Below are positions 21,341-33,100 of a stretch of 64,000 nucleotides of DNA, piece after piece (position 1 is the first letter of the stretch; each line of letters opens with the position of its first letter). This stretch comes from Isochrysis galbana (taxonomy: Eukaryota > Haptophyta > Isochrysidales > Isochrysidaceae). Made by a program: the position numbers and the translations under genes. Below the pieces are notes generated by a model that saw only the letters and a list, made by a program, of their open reading frames with translations, did not search any database and was not told where the DNA came from. The stretch lies in contig CM030938.1 of NCBI GenBank assembly GCA_018136815.1, positions 4,669,724 to 4,733,723 on the forward strand. Reading direction: 5' to 3'.

Positions 21341-21539
21341 GGGAGGGGGGAAGGGGTCTCCGGGCGGAGAGGCGGGGGCGCGGGGCGGGGCGCTCTGATT
21401 TCGCGCCACGGGTTCGCGCGCTCCCCCTCCCCCCCTGCTTCCCCGCCCCCCCCCCTTGGTATCGCATCTTCAGCCCCCTCACCCCCCCAAATTTCGAGAA
21501 ATTTCGAACGAAATTTCTCCCGGCGAACACCCCCCAAAC

Positions 21540-22330
21540 TTCGAAAGAAATTTTCGAAATCCTGACCCCAGCCTAGCCCTCTTCCAACACTTGACTCCCT
21601 CTCCCACTCCTCCTTCACACTACAACCAACCCAACTGGCACGAACCCCCTTGCCCTCTGTTTCAAGCATCAAGCACCAAAAATTTCAACTTAAGACTAAG
21701 ACTTAAGCCCCATGTCGAGGCACTTCTTATTTTCACCCCACTCTTGTGGGCAACAATTACCTACTACTCAGTGCCCTGCCTTGGGCCTTCTTTCAACACT
21801 TCACTCCCTCTCCCACTCCCTCTTCCAACTACAACCAACCCAAGCAGCACAAAACCTCTCGACCTCTATTTCAAGTATCAAAAATTTCGACTTAAGACAA
21901 GAGGGAGGACATTTCTTGAGGCGGCGTCGCTGCCCATCTATCTGCCCATGTGTCGCATCCAGAGTATTTTATAGCTTCGGCTTGATTCGACACCATGCCT
22001 AGCGCAAGGGTATAGCGCCCCCACTCAGACATCTCCTTCCCCACAGCTCCTCTCTGAGGAGTTGCTCCTCACCCTCCCATTAGGCCCCCTTGCCTGCGAG
22101 ACCAAAATAGGATCCTGGCGTGGGGGGCTGTCTAAGTGTGGAGGGAGGGGCGCTCCGGCTAGTGAACTAGTGAAGGTAGAAAGCTAGTAAAGAGCTGGGT
22201 GGCATAAGGGGGGAAGGGTGCTTGTGCTTGCCGCCGCGGCAGGGAGTCCTGCCTTGAGTGAACGCTAGTCCCATTCCTTTGCCGCACCGCGACCCATAAA
22301 AATTTGCTAAATTTTTTTTACCGTTCTACG
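21540..22330 (+). repeat. 790-bp interspersed repeat, copy 1 (inverted copy at 60040-60790)
   Basis: Two tandem units of about 190 bp (CAACACTTGACTCCCTCTCC, then CAACCCAACTGGCAC and AAAATTTCAACTTAAGAC) are followed by a unique block with CAGCTCCTCTCTGAGGAGTT and ending GCGACCCATAAAAATTTG. The entire order occurs reverse-complemented at 60040-60790. Confidence 0.75.
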
Positions 22331-23270
22331 GTTCTACTCATACTACAAATTACAAATTACGAATTACTCGCACAAGGAAAAAACTCTGAGGGTGTGAAAA
22401 GACTCCTCAAGACAGGTGTGAAATAAACCGAGAGCAGACGGACGCAAGGGCCGCAGACGACTAACTGTTTTCGTAGGAGAGAGCTCGAGCTCTCTGTGGC
22501 CACTTGAGGCGGTGAGGATAGGACAGGTGGAAAGGATGGAGACGTTACGGTCGAGCAGCCATGAGCACGACGGCCTTGCGAGCAGAGATCAAGAACAGCA
22601 AAGCGGCTCTGCATGGCTCGAGCTACAACGGAACGCGAAACAAGTTGCCATCTGGTGGGCCATCTGGTCGGTCTATGACCGGCTGCTCCTCCCTATGTCG
22701 CCCCTGCCTGAGACAATCATTCTTATTGGCGCAGCGGCCTATGCTCTCATGCAAGATTGCTGGCCGTGGCAGCACAAGAGGAGAGTGGGCAAGGGAGCAC
22801 TGCCAGGAGATGCGGCTGGATGAGCACTGCAACTGTAGGGATTGCACTACCATTGCGGGTATGTCCCACGGCGAGTTCAGTGCACGGCAAGATCAACGTC
22901 GAGGTGCTGCGGTGCTGTGTCCGCGCCTGGGATGGAGTTCGTCCGCTCGTTGTAGCCGTCCAAACGCAACCTGCTCTCGTTCATCACGTAAAAATGTTTG
23001 GCCAGCCATTGTATCCGCTTATTTGGCTAACATGCCTGCCATCGCAAGTACTTGAAATCACGTTTCCGCCCTCATTGCAAACGAGCTGTTCCTCCGGTTT
23101 GCAAATGCCTTGTTTGAAGGCTTCCAGGAAATGCGAAGCATAAATCAAAAGAAAACTTCCTCGAACCATATTTGCTATTTGTAAATACTGTCCTTGATTC
23201 ATGCCTAGCTTGCCTATTTTTTGTTTGTGCATAGTTCGTGCTGCTAATATATGATGGAAAGTCATAGCCA
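22331..23270. other. No gene confidently recognised
   Basis: Frames at 22512-22823 and 22757-23143 (plus strand) are open for about 100-130 codons. The first has a hydrophobic segment (PLPETIILIGAAAYALM). Neither resembles a known family, and they overlap in different frames. One could be a small host gene, but I cannot support it. Confidence 0.25.
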
Positions 23271-23299
23271 TCCCACTAGCTAATCAGACAAAAGTTTTT

Positions 23300-23750
23300 C
23301 AAAACTATTGTTATAGTTTGAACTGTGGAGCGTGCCGCGACCGCTCCCGAGCCTCAGGCGACACTCGCCACTGCGCCCCACCTGGGACGCCCCACGCCGC
23401 CCGAGGCCCGAGGCGGCTCGTGAGAAAGCCCTCTCAAAGTCCATCCGACCCATCCAAACCACACCCGCGCGGCGAGCACTGGCACCGAACAGGTTGCCAC
23501 CATGGCTCGGTGTAGCATGCAAAGGGCAAAGGGTCTTTGAGACCCCCTCCTTCCTACAGTAGGACACCCTCCCACCCCAAGAGCACCTCATGTGGGAGGG
23601 CAGCTCAGCTGCCCTCCCTATGGTGAAAACCTCTACCATCAGTGCACGTAACATGGGAGGGCACTTCACAACCATCAATCTTCCACGGAGAGCACCCAAT
23701 GCCTCTGTTTTCCGGCATGTTGCATGTTCACATGTTGACACACTTCTCAC
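23300..23750 (+). mobile_element. Retroelement 5' fragment (GTGGAGCG start)
   Basis: Hairpin AACTATTGTTATAGTT at 23303-23318 is followed by GTGGAGCGTGCC at 23324, so the usual ATG is mutated. The downstream block (GCCCCACCTGGGACGCCCCA, GGTCTTTGAGACCCCCTCC, GCAGCTCAGCTGCCCTCCC) recurs at 60775-61140 (minus) and 62228-62560 (plus). Confidence 0.6.
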
Positions 23751-23764
23751 TTCTCGTCTTCCAA

Positions 23765-24872
23765 AACTATCGTTATAGTTTCAGCGATGGAGCGCGCGCC
23801 GACCGCTCCCACCTCCCAGCCCCCCGCCGCCACGACGCCCCACCGGGGCCGCCCCAAGCCGCCGGAGCCGAAGCGCTCGCAGGCTGCCCCCCTCACAGAC
23901 AGCGACGTCGACATGATCCTCGCACGAAGCCTCTCGGCTAGCATTCGTGGCAACAATACGCTGCCGGCATTTTGGAAACAAGCGCTAGATAACTTCAGAC
24001 GGATTAAGTTCCTTAGGGAAACAAACACGAGGGAAGGGAGTCAAGGATCCCCGATATGGTATAACTGTTTCCATAAAGCTCCGGCAATACATCACTCACA
24101 TAGGGCTAAGTGGGAATCTCTACAGACGGTTGTTGTGCATAATGCGATTAACCCGGACACGGGTGAGGTATACACCACGGAGGAATGCGCGGCTTACCTG
24201 CCGGAAGGAGAACGCTGGATACGCCATAGAGGCAACTACATCTCGGTAGGTCCATTTCTAAGGTCATGGGAAAAGATAGCCGAATGGACTAGAGCTAGAA
24301 TGGCGGATGCCACCAAAGACTACATGCACCTTCTTAGGAAGAAAGCGGTGTCTCCCCCCCTCACTCCGGGAGAACATGAGTTAGCCCCTCAAGAAGACCC
24401 AGACGCGCACGACCTAGGAGACATCCTGGTGGATAAAGATCACAAGTATTACTTGCGCCGGAGTGGCGCCTATCACGTAGTCAAGCTTAACGTCATGGGA
24501 GAACCCCATATCCATGAGAGGGCCAACCCGCAGCCATTACCGGACGAACTATACACTCCGCTGAAGTGGGGCCGAGCATACGACGGCCCGGCCGAGACGG
24601 CGTACCCTATACCGCAAGAATACACGTTTAAAGGCGCGAATAAAACCCTAGAAGATGTTAACGTCAAGGCGCTGACCAAAGCGTTCCTCGCAACGAGGAA
24701 AACGAAGAAGCAAAAATCCACATTGAGGTGGGAAAAACGACTGCCGGACCTCTCCGGGAAATGGAAACAAGTATCTCAGCTATACAAATACAACTTTTTG
24801 ACACCGAGAGACTCGTATATGCACTTCAAACACGTTCTGCGGTGTCTTGTGGTAGGCATCTTTATCCATTGA
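23765..24872 (+). mobile_element. Internally deleted LINE; 361-codon ORF lacking reverse transcriptase
   Basis: The hairpin AACTATCGTTATAGTT (23765-23780) precedes the ATG at 23787. Residues 1-52 are the proline-rich leader (MERAPTAPTSQPP to TDSDVDMILARS). Then, without a break, the protein continues with the region that lies C-terminal to the reverse transcriptase in the element at 29871-33944 (NTLPAFWKQALDNFRR matches SKLPAFWKQALAVIRS). The catalytic RT is missing, and so is the terminal zinc finger, because the frame ends after SYMHFKHVL. It overlaps the 29185-29865 fragment of the same subfamily (KSTLRWEKRLP, YKYNFLTPRDSY). The intact frame after deletion suggests a recent or translated non-autonomous derivative. 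Confidence 0.75.
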
Positions 24873-25149
24873 AATGCTCCATTTCTCCATGAGAAATATC
24901 CAAGAAATATCCATCCGCCCCCCCCAAATATCCAAGCAAATATCCAATGTCCGCGTCACGCGCCGCTGCCGTTGCGCTTATTGCCCGGTGCATCGTTGTT
25001 CGCGACTCCTCGGCGCGAACGGCAACCTGCACATACATGTGATGAGGGAGCCAGTGTGGCGGGGGTGAATGAATGAGGCTCACGTGCATGCAGGAGCGCA
25101 TGATGGGACGCGTGCATGCAAGAGCTGTGGGGCGCGCGCATGCTGGAGC

Positions 25150-25535
25150 TGTGTGTGAGGCGGCTTGCCTTCATTTGGTCTCCTTTCCCTCAGGGTTTCT
25201 TCCCCTCTCCGTGGGGACTCTCACCCTACCATGAGTCCCACAAGGTTGATTTCGTCGTGGTGGTCTACGCCTCCTTGGGTGTACCCGGCGACGAGGATGG
25301 CAAGCCTCCGGGCCACCAGTTCATCACGGCCCCCGTCGTCGGATCTCACTGCATCTCGGGAAGGACGCAGTGGGAATGGACGGAGGCCTTCCCCGCGAAC
25401 AACGTCGCGGTAGTGGTGTCTAAGGCTTACAATTACATAAACAGGCAAGATAACAGAAGTCTCTCACGGGGAACACCGTGTCAACACTTGTTGTGCCCTG
25501 CGTCAACACTTGTAAGAGACCAGATGGGTTAACAC
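25150..25535 (+). other. Unrecognised open frame
   Basis: The frame from about 25116 to 25532 reads SHKVDFVVVVYASLGVPGDED and then EWTEAFPANNVAVVVSKAYN. It has an alternating hydrophobic pattern that could be a real beta-rich fragment. I recognise no family. Given the surroundings, a decayed retroelement ORF is as likely as a host exon. Confidence 0.25.
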
Positions 25536-25959
25536 CTTGCCCAAGCTACTGTAATGGGCCCTCGAGGGCGTGTCAACGTGAACCCATACGCCTTGCTAAC
25601 TACTAACTAACTCCTGATACCTACACGTAAACGTCGCACCCTTGCTCCGTTTATTTAGGAGGGGGTGTCACGAATGTCCCTCCGTCCTCTCCTGTATTTG
25701 CTTTCTAAGTCTCGTGAGGCCTCTAGATCAACCAGAGTTTTTTTTCAACCCAGTCTCCCCCACATCTAGGGATGGGCCCCTTCACCGCTACGGCACACGC
25801 GCAAGATGCGCGATCCGGGCCCCCCCTACCCCAGCAACCCCTCCCGCCATGAACGATACGGGTTGATCCGCTCCGACACACAATTGACACCAGTATGAAA
25901 GTAAGACAATCATCAGGTGTGGTGTGCGAGAGGGCGAGTGCGGAGTGACATGCAAGTGA

Positions 25960-26080
25960 ACAGAATGGGGATGGACACTTGGACTGTTGGAGGAGGGGGA
26001 ATGGGGATAAACGCTCTGGCTGTTGGAGGAGGGGGAATGGGGATGAACTTTTGGGCTGTTGGAGGAGGGGGACACAAGAG
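25960..26080. repeat. Three tandem copies of a 36-bp G-rich unit
   Basis: The core GGCTGTTGGAGGAGGGGGAA followed by TGGGGATRAAC occurs three times, the last shortened, just 3' of the Angel-like gene. Confidence 0.75.
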
Positions 26081-26251
26081 GACAAAGAGAGACAAACATG
26101 GACGAAGCACAGGCGACCATCGAAGAGAAAAGAACGAAGCTCAATAGAAAGGCAATTTGGAATGGGAATGCGCACCCATCTGAACTAGCTATACGGCTGC
26201 CACACTAGCCGACGGCCATGTTGAGAGACTAGGGCATTGCATTGCAGCGGC

Positions 26252-27601
26252 CTACTGATGGGTCTTGTCACGGCTCAACATCTCCATGTCACAGGCGATA
26301 GGCACGTGATCAGATGGACGGCGGGCACTCGGTAAACTGCGTTCAGCTCTGATATCGCCCATTGCCGGCATTCTCAAGTGAGCCCTTGGTGAAAACTTCA
26401 CGCTGTCGAACATGATATAGTCGACAGTACCCCGGAAGCCGCCATGGAAGGTAGTCACACGAGGCTCGCCAATATGACCAAACGCACTGCGCAGCTGGGT
26501 CCCAAAAGGATGAGGATCAATGTGTACGAAGGGGCGATTCCGAGAAGGCCTTTCGTTGTGTGAACGGTCACTCCCGCCCCTACCTTTGATGTTGCCATGG
26601 CCCGGGCCCTTATTTGGTCGTCTGGCCCTGCCCCGGTCGTTATCACCAAAACCCCTTCCATGCCACTTTGGCACACTAAGACTGCCGTCCCAGAGCATTT
26701 CCGAGTTGAGTGACTCCAGAACAGGGGCGCCGCAAAGATAGGAGTGCAGGAGTGAGCGTGGCGTGCAGTTGAAGTCACCACACAAAATGGTGCCAGCGTT
26801 GTGGTCCGTTGAGAGGGTGTGCGCTCGACGCATCAATTCGCGTATTTGTGCCAGTTTGATTAGGCCTCTCTTTGGGTTCCAAAGAATATGGGTGCATCCA
26901 ACCAGAATATTATGTCCCGTCAGACTGTCGTTGACAACAAGAAGCAATGCAACGTTGTCTTTTCTCGCCATCTCTTGCAGGCGCGCCCCAAGTGCAGCAT
27001 CTTCAATGTGAGATGGAATCACTCCATAAATGGGTGCCGCTGCGAGTTCTCGGTATTCCACCTCTTCCGCAGCCAAGAGATTGAGACGAGACGATCGCAC
27101 AAACAGCGCAACGCCATCCTGCTGGTTGCCTGTCCGCTTCTTGTACACTCCCTGCATGCCCTGAGCACCGAGCCTTTCGTTCAGCCGCTCAAAGGTCTCG
27201 CGCTCAACTTCTTGCAGAGCGAGCACGTCAGCATTGAGGTGCGACAGCAAGTGGCCGATACGTGTGAGACGTGCGGATCGATTCACTGCGTCAGGGGCAC
27301 ACTGTGCGTACAGCGCCCAGTTGGCTTCCAAGAGCGACTGAGCCAGCAGGTTGTAGCTGCATACACGAAGCATGGGTGGCTGAGCAGCCGGCAACCCGTC
27401 CGCACCGTCTGCAGGCACTGAGCCATCGTACGAGTTAAGACCACTGCACTGGGGCTCGGGCGCGCGGCGGGGATCGGCTGGGGCAGCCAGAGTCGCCCGT
27501 GTGCCGCGCGAAGCCATCAGCCGGCGCCCAATGGCGCTCAGCCGTCGAGCGGCCGCCGTAGCTGCAGCGGAAGCCTCACTCCAGGACAGCTGGCTTCTCA
27601 C
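26252..27601 (-). CDS. Endonuclease/exonuclease/phosphatase protein, Angel/CCR4 type
   Basis: 449 codons, single exon. After an Ala/Arg-rich leader of about 75 residues that could be a targeting signal, the EEP fold appears in order: LRVCSYNLLAQSLLEANWALY, DVLALQEVE (metal-binding Glu), YKKRTGNQQDGVALFVR, GCTHILWNPKRGLIKLAQI, ILCGDFNCTPRSLL (catalytic Asp/Asn), VTTFHGGFRGTVDYIMF and RRPSDHVPIACDMEML (catalytic Asp-His). The arrangement, including the TGxxxDG segment, the HxxxNPxRGxxKxxQ motif and the VDY before the SDH, matches Angel proteins. In animals these act on RNA 2',3'-cyclic phosphate ends or as CCR4-like nucleases. An Arg/Gly-rich insert (about residues 315-350) between the GDFN and VDY segments is not typical. 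The key catalytic residues appear intact. The substrate is inferred from family. Confidence 0.88.
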   Translation of the reverse strand: MRSQLSWSEASAAATAAARRLSAIGRRLMASRGTRATLAAPADPRRAPEPQCSGLNSYDGSVPADGADGLPAAQPPMLRVCSYNLLAQSLLEANWALYAQCAPDAVNRSARLTRIGHLLSHLNADVLALQEVERETFERLNERLGAQGMQGVYKKRTGNQQDGVALFVRSSRLNLLAAEEVEYRELAAAPIYGVIPSHIEDAALGARLQEMARKDNVALLLVVNDSLTGHNILVGCTHILWNPKRGLIKLAQIRELMRRAHTLSTDHNAGTILCGDFNCTPRSLLHSYLCGAPVLESLNSEMLWDGSLSVPKWHGRGFGDNDRGRARRPNKGPGHGNIKGRGGSDRSHNERPSRNRPFVHIDPHPFGTQLRSAFGHIGEPRVTTFHGGFRGTVDYIMFDSVKFSPRAHLRMPAMGDIRAERSLPSARRPSDHVPIACDMEMLSRDKTHQ

Positions 27602-28024
27602 CCAGTCCAGTGAGCTAGAGGCATTACAGCTTCCCTCACTCTGCGCCCAGGAGATGTGTGGTCGATGGAAGCTCCCCCTCCCCCCCCCCTCCCCCCCCCT
27701 TTCGCGCCAGCACTTGTTCGCGCCACACCCCTCTCTTCAAACCACTGGGAATACAGAAATACCTGTAGTAGTAAAATCTACTACCTCGGTTCCAATTGAG
27801 GCTTCCGCTTCGTGGACAGACACCAGACACCGCCCCCCCATACTGTAGCCTCCCATGGCCCGCAGCAAGCCCGCCCGCAAACCCCAGGCTGCCAGGGGCC
27901 AGTACACGGTCCAAGCTCGTGACTCTCGAGACGAAAAGAGCGCGCGCGGCGTGCAAGACGTCCGGCAACCTACATGTGAAACTCAGCGGGTTCACTCTCC
28001 AAACACATTCACATTAAACTCGGT

Positions 28025-28480
28025 ATGTAGGGCGGTCAAACAGTGTTTTTTTATAAGGGGTGAAAAATGACCATCTCAGAACTGAGGAAATTTAAGGATT
28101 TTTTTCGGGAGAAAGTTCCCAATACACCCAACTAGCACATATCCGGGGCCCATTAGGACCCGGACCCCCCCCTTGGGCCCCCACAACAAAACGTAATCAA
28201 AAACTGACAAAAGACGCTAAAATCACAAAAGCTCAAAAAGCCCAACTTCGAACCGATGCCGGGCGCGCTGCGTGGCCGTTTTCGACGATCCATCCGGATG
28301 GCGGACCCCACCAGATACCATATACGCATATCCCACCCGGATGGTCACGCCAATCGGCCCCGCAAGAGCTCGCAATGGCGAGCCTGGTGATGCCGTGCCG
28401 CATGCGATCAGCCAGCGGACTATCCGCGGACTGAGTGGCGCCGCCGCTTGGATCGGTGGGCTAGGCTAGTCACCGTCGCA
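28025..28480. mobile_element. Inverted-repeat DNA element, truncated copy
   Basis: It begins GTAGGGCGGTCAAACAG at 28026 and follows the same order as 49788-50100 (CATATCC, GGGCCCATTAGGACC, a C run, ACAACAAAACGTAA, then the CGTTTTCGACGATCCATCCG block). The 3' half with the tandem 208-bp units is missing. Confidence 0.6.
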
Positions 28481-28484
28481 TTAT

Positions 28485-28860
28485 CCTACATTCGCCCTCT
28501 CTGCCCTCGCCTCTTTTGTCGCCTTCTTTGTCGCCTGCTTTGCCCCTCGCCTGGCTTACCTACCTCCTTGCGTGCTCCTAGCGTTTTTAGGTTAAGTCGA
28601 GCGTTCAGGTATCGCCGGTGCAAGAAACCACCCCCTTGTGTGACCCTGATTCCCCCTCAGGTGTTGGCCGTTGGATTATTAATGATTATATCGTGGCGCT
28701 GTTTTACTTCGGTCTTCATTAATTCACTTAAGGCTTTTCGAAAGATTATTTATGAAAGATTCCTTCCTTATTCCTGTGCGTAACTGTCGCCCCGTCGGAT
28801 CGTCCGTCGCCCCGTCGCTCTCTTGTCGGCATTCTCTTCCTTGTTCGGTCTGTCAGCAGG
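28485..28860. other. No gene recognised
   Basis: Pyrimidine-leaning sequence (TTTGTCGCC repeats near 28515-28545) between the truncated DNA element and the LINE 3' end. Nothing coding is supported. Confidence 0.35.
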
Positions 28861-28867
28861 TCCCTGT

Positions 28868-29851
28868 GCGTTCCGTGATAAAAAAAAATCTTCTTAAAAA
28901 TTCCCCGCTACGCGTGCGGCGTGAGGCAGTGTGCTAGTGTGCCTCCCTACTACCCAACCTTAACCCCTGACAACCCCCTCCCCCTTTCCCAGTTCCCTCT
29001 TTGTCGGAGAAGCTGGTTCCGGGGAGGCCGCGCGCGCTGCTTCGGCCGGGAGTTGGAGAGAAGGGGGCTGGAGACTGTGATTCGTCCTTTATGCTAGTGT
29101 TGATTCGGGTTGCCTTCTATTGTATATCGTGGGATCATCATTGATATCCTCCGCGGTTTCTTCTAAGACGCGGTATTAAGTGCCTTAGGTGATGTTACGG
29201 ATGTCTAGACCTCTCGCCGCCTGCAGGAGGTCTTCCGATGTTCCTAGGTTGAACTCCTTGTCCACCGTGTAGAGCGGACTTATCAATTTCTTAATGTGTT
29301 TGTTACTCGGGGCGTGTAGCCCCATATTCTCTCGTTGTTTTTTCAGCCTCTGAAAGAACCCGACTTTCGCCGTTACTAATAGGTGGTATCTCGCAAGGAT
29401 CGCTCTTAAGATCGACCTAACGGACCTGCCGTCCGCGTTGCCATATTGGATGTTATAAAAGTCAGTTAGGATGTACCTCCACGCCAGGATGCCTAAGTAT
29501 CCCGAGGAGGGGTGCGGTCTGTCCACTTGATAGCAGAAAAGTCGTTGGGCTGTTTCGGATCCCGGCCTAAGGCTAATCCCCAGAAGTCCTTCTATGAATT
29601 CAAAGATGCGCTCCGTCGCGATACATGAGGCCAGGTGGGTGGAGCTTTCAGGGGCTATGCCGCAAAAGCGGCATGTTGGATCGTCAGCAAAGCGGTTCGC
29701 TGTAGCTAACCTCCTATGTAGGACATGTTTGAAATGCAAATAAGAGTCTCTAGGCGTCAAAAAGTTATATTTGTATAATTGCGATATTTGTTTCCACTTT
29801 CCCGAGAGGACCGGTAACCTTTTTTCCCATCTTAGTGTGGATTTTTGTGTT
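28868..29851 (-). mobile_element. LINE copy B, 3' part, split by a nested LINE
   Basis: Minus-strand codons at 29865-29185 encode the C-terminal portion: LRWEKRLPVLSGKWKQ, YNFLTPRDSYLHFKHVL, the zinc-finger segment CRFCGIAPESSTHLASC (C-x2-C, H-x3-C), then ILAWRYILTDFYNIQYGNAD. The 3' untranslated part continues to about 28868 and ends AAGAAGATTTTTTTTT. Its body (GGTTGTCAGGGGTTAAGGTT, CACGCCGCACGCGTAGC) recurs at 49195-49320. The 5' part of the same copy lies at 33945-35345, beyond the nested element. Confidence 0.75.
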
Positions 29852-29870
29852 TTGGTTTTCCTCAAAGCGA
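29852..29870. repeat. Target-site duplication, left copy
   Basis: TTGGTTTTCCTCAAAGCGA here equals 33945-33963. It flanks the nested LINE. Joining the outside sequences restores the copy B reading frame (LTKAFLALRKT followed by KTQKSTLRWEKR), which matches LTKAFLATRKTKKQKSTLR in the copy at 23787. Confidence 0.85.
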
Positions 29871-30194
29871 AAAAAAAAAAAAAAAAGATCTGAAGATTCA
29901 GGGCTACACACCTATCGCTACTCGGTCTCTACCTCCACATAGCGGACATCGCCCTTTTCATCCCCTCCCTCCACTTCCTCTCCTTCCCCCCCTCATTCCT
30001 TTGTCTTCGGTGTCGGGGGTGCGGCCCTGGTACACTACCATGGGCCTGGTTACGGACGCGTGTTCAGGGCAGGCCTGTTGTACTTTTCACATGTGGCACT
30101 TTTTCCCGATCGACCTTATGTTGCTCGTGTGTCTTGGGGTGTGTTCGGGGGCTTGTGCTTAACTCTGTCTGAGCTAGACTTCTACGTTGTTTGA

Positions 30195-33100
30195 TCAGTT
30201 GTTTGATTGGTTTGGCGCCGAGCCCGTCCCCGAGGCGTTCTTTACCATATATTCTATCCCTAGCCGTGAGGCTAGCGCCAGCAGTTCCGCGCTGGGAGTG
30301 AGGTTACCTTTGCTATCCGCTTCGTACAGAGGTCTCAACGCGCTCATGTCGATTCTCTTTTTGGGTTGACGTCCCAGACCCGCTTGGGCGGTCCTCGATG
30401 AATCTGTCGATTCTGCGAAGATGAATGCGCCGCTTAGTTTCGTGAATCTTTCTATGATGCGGATTAGCACGGATTCTTCCGAGAAAAAGGCGTTGTCGTA
30501 ATGTATTCTGTAGAAGTCTGTGATGATGTATCTCCAGGCCAGCAGGTATAGTATGGGTAGTGCTTTGGGGCACGTGCCGTCGGGGCAGAGGAAAAGTCTT
30601 TTGATTGATAGTTCCTCTCCCGTCGTGTCAGTTCGTCGAGGGTGTCTTGCTATCGCATCTAGGGCGTCGAAGATGTTCGATATACGCGAACATTCCCCCA
30701 AGTGGGTGGAGGACTCGTCCGCTTCCTTGCAGAAACGGCATGTGGGTTCTCGGTCCGCGAATCTGTTTGCCGTGGCGATGCGCCTGTGTGTGATGTGCTT
30801 GTAGTGGAGGTGTGTGTCTCTCGCCGTAAGCATGGGCGAGGTGTATATGTCGGCGAGGTGCGCCCATACGTTGTCTGGTAGCCGAAGTCTCTTTTCCCAG
30901 TTTTCCGGGCCTGTGAGCCGCCTGCGTTTGTTTTCAGCTTTTTGTAGGGCTTTTGTTAAGTGTTCTACTTCTGTTTTGTCTAGTTCTGTTTTGCCATCGA
31001 GTGTGTATTCGTCTGGGAGTGGATACTCCGTCCTTTTGTTGGATTTGTAGCCCTCTCCCCACTTTGTCGGCGGGGACGGGTCCAGGTTCGTCGGTTTGTT
31101 CGTCGCGCGGTCTTCTATAATCGGAGTGCCTAGATACGAAAGTTCCACTTCGTACCACGCGTCGTTTTCGTTGGCGAAGTATTCGCCGTCTTGCGTGATG
31201 TGTATTGTCGTCTTGGGTGTTCCTGCGTCCGGGTATTCAATGTCCGAATCTTCACTATCTTGGGCTACCGTGCCGTTTTGGGAAGCCGTCTCCACTATCT
31301 GTTGAGCGTGTTTTCTGATCTGCTCCCATGATTTTAAGAACTTGTCCCTTGGGATGTATTCTCCCTTAAAGTGAATGTATGTATCGTTGCTTCTTAGATA
31401 TTGTTCACAATCTTCTTCGGTAAACATTACCGTGCATGCGTAGTCTTTGTATATGTTGTGTACGACATTGCATTCCAGTTTGCTCCAAAGCTCAGCCCAC
31501 AGGGGGCTCATGTTTGGACCGTCGTGCGTCGGGTTTCTCCAAATTGGCTGAGACAGGGCTCCTTCCCTGCTTAATTTTAGTGGAGTTAGGTGCAGCGATC
31601 TTATAACCGCGAGGGCTTGTTTCCAGAAGGCCGGGAGTTTACTCGTCCCTTTTATTCCGTCCGTTAGTCTGTGCGCGGGCACGTCAGCGATCACCGCGGC
31701 CCTTCCGATGTTCGTGCGGCAGAACCACGCGTCCAATACTTGCTTCCATTGAGCTTGCCTGGAGTCCATATAGTTTAGTATCCATTTGGCTTGGAGCGCC
31801 CTCACGTGGTTTTTCCAGTCAAGGAGGCCTAGTCCCAAGTGGGGCCCCTCCCTCGTGTCCCCTTTCATCGGTACTTCCGGGTGTTTCACCCATTGCATCT
31901 TGCGTCCGGTCCGCGGGTTTGTCCATAGCACTCTGTCCACCGACTGTTCGAGGGATTTGTGGAATGATCGTGGTGCCGCTAGCGTCTGTACCCAGTACCT
32001 CGGGATGGATAAGATCAAGAAGTTGGCCACTTTCGTTTTGCCGTGGATGGATAGGTTTTCCGTCACGTGCGTCAGGGCAGAGACTTTTTTGTCGATCTTG
32101 TCGGCGAGTCTGCGCCAAAAGGCCTTGAGGGCCTCGGGCCCTCCTAGTGGCACGCCTAGAATTGTCGCACTTTCACTGTTTTTCAGCCACTTGTATCGCC
32201 GAAAGTCTCGAGGCGGGGTTTTTCTCTTTAGTGAGCCCATCCGTAGGCCTTCGAACTTTTGTTCGTTGGGTTTGCCGCAGGAGGCGGCCGCATATCTGTC
32301 GACCCACTTTAGGGATCTGCCCAGACTTCCGTAGTCAGCCGCGAGAAGCTGGGTGTCGTCCGCGAATTGGCTTATTTTAAGTTCGGCCCCGTTTACGATT
32401 ATCCCCTCTATGTTGTCGTCTTCGTTTATGACTCTCGTAAGGGCTTCCGCTGTCAGCAGGAATGCTAGTGGAGAGAGCGGGCACCCCTGCGGCACTCCGC
32501 TAGCAATGTTGAATGGGAAGCTCCTGCCCCCGTTTGTTTTTATGTAGCGAATTGGTTTCGCCTCAGCGTTTGTGAGTGTTCTCGCATATCTTTGGAAGTC
32601 CTCTCCGAAGTTTAGTTTGTCCATGACTACGTGATAGAATCCCCAATTTACTCTGTCGAATGCCTTCTCCCAGTCAAGGGCTAGCATGAGGCCGGGTTCG
32701 CCCGTTTCTTCTAGGTAGGCCCGCGTGAGCTGTAGTAAGTGCGTGGCTTCGCCGATTAGCCTCCTGGGGACGAAGCCCAGTTGGTCTTTAGATATTACAA
32801 ACCCTATCACTTGTTTGAGTCTATTCGTTAGTATTTTGGCTAGGATTTTGTAGTCGCTTTGCAGCAGTGTTATCGGTCTATAGTTGCGGGGGTCGCGTGT
32901 GTCTCCTTTTTTATATAGCAGTATGATGTCGCCTTCTCTCATGGACACGCTCAGTTGTCCTAACGAGAGCGCTAAGTTCAGGACTCTTAGAAAGTCATGC
33001 TTCACCATTTCCTCGAAGCTTTTATAGAATTCTGCCGGTAATGCGTCCGGTCCCGCGGCTTTGCCGTTGCCGATCTCTCCTATAGCTTGGGTGAGTTCTT

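Noticed and set aside
22512-23143. Two overlapping plus-strand frames as a host gene
   Set aside because: Different frames, no conserved domain, no splice logic, surrounded by retroelement pieces.
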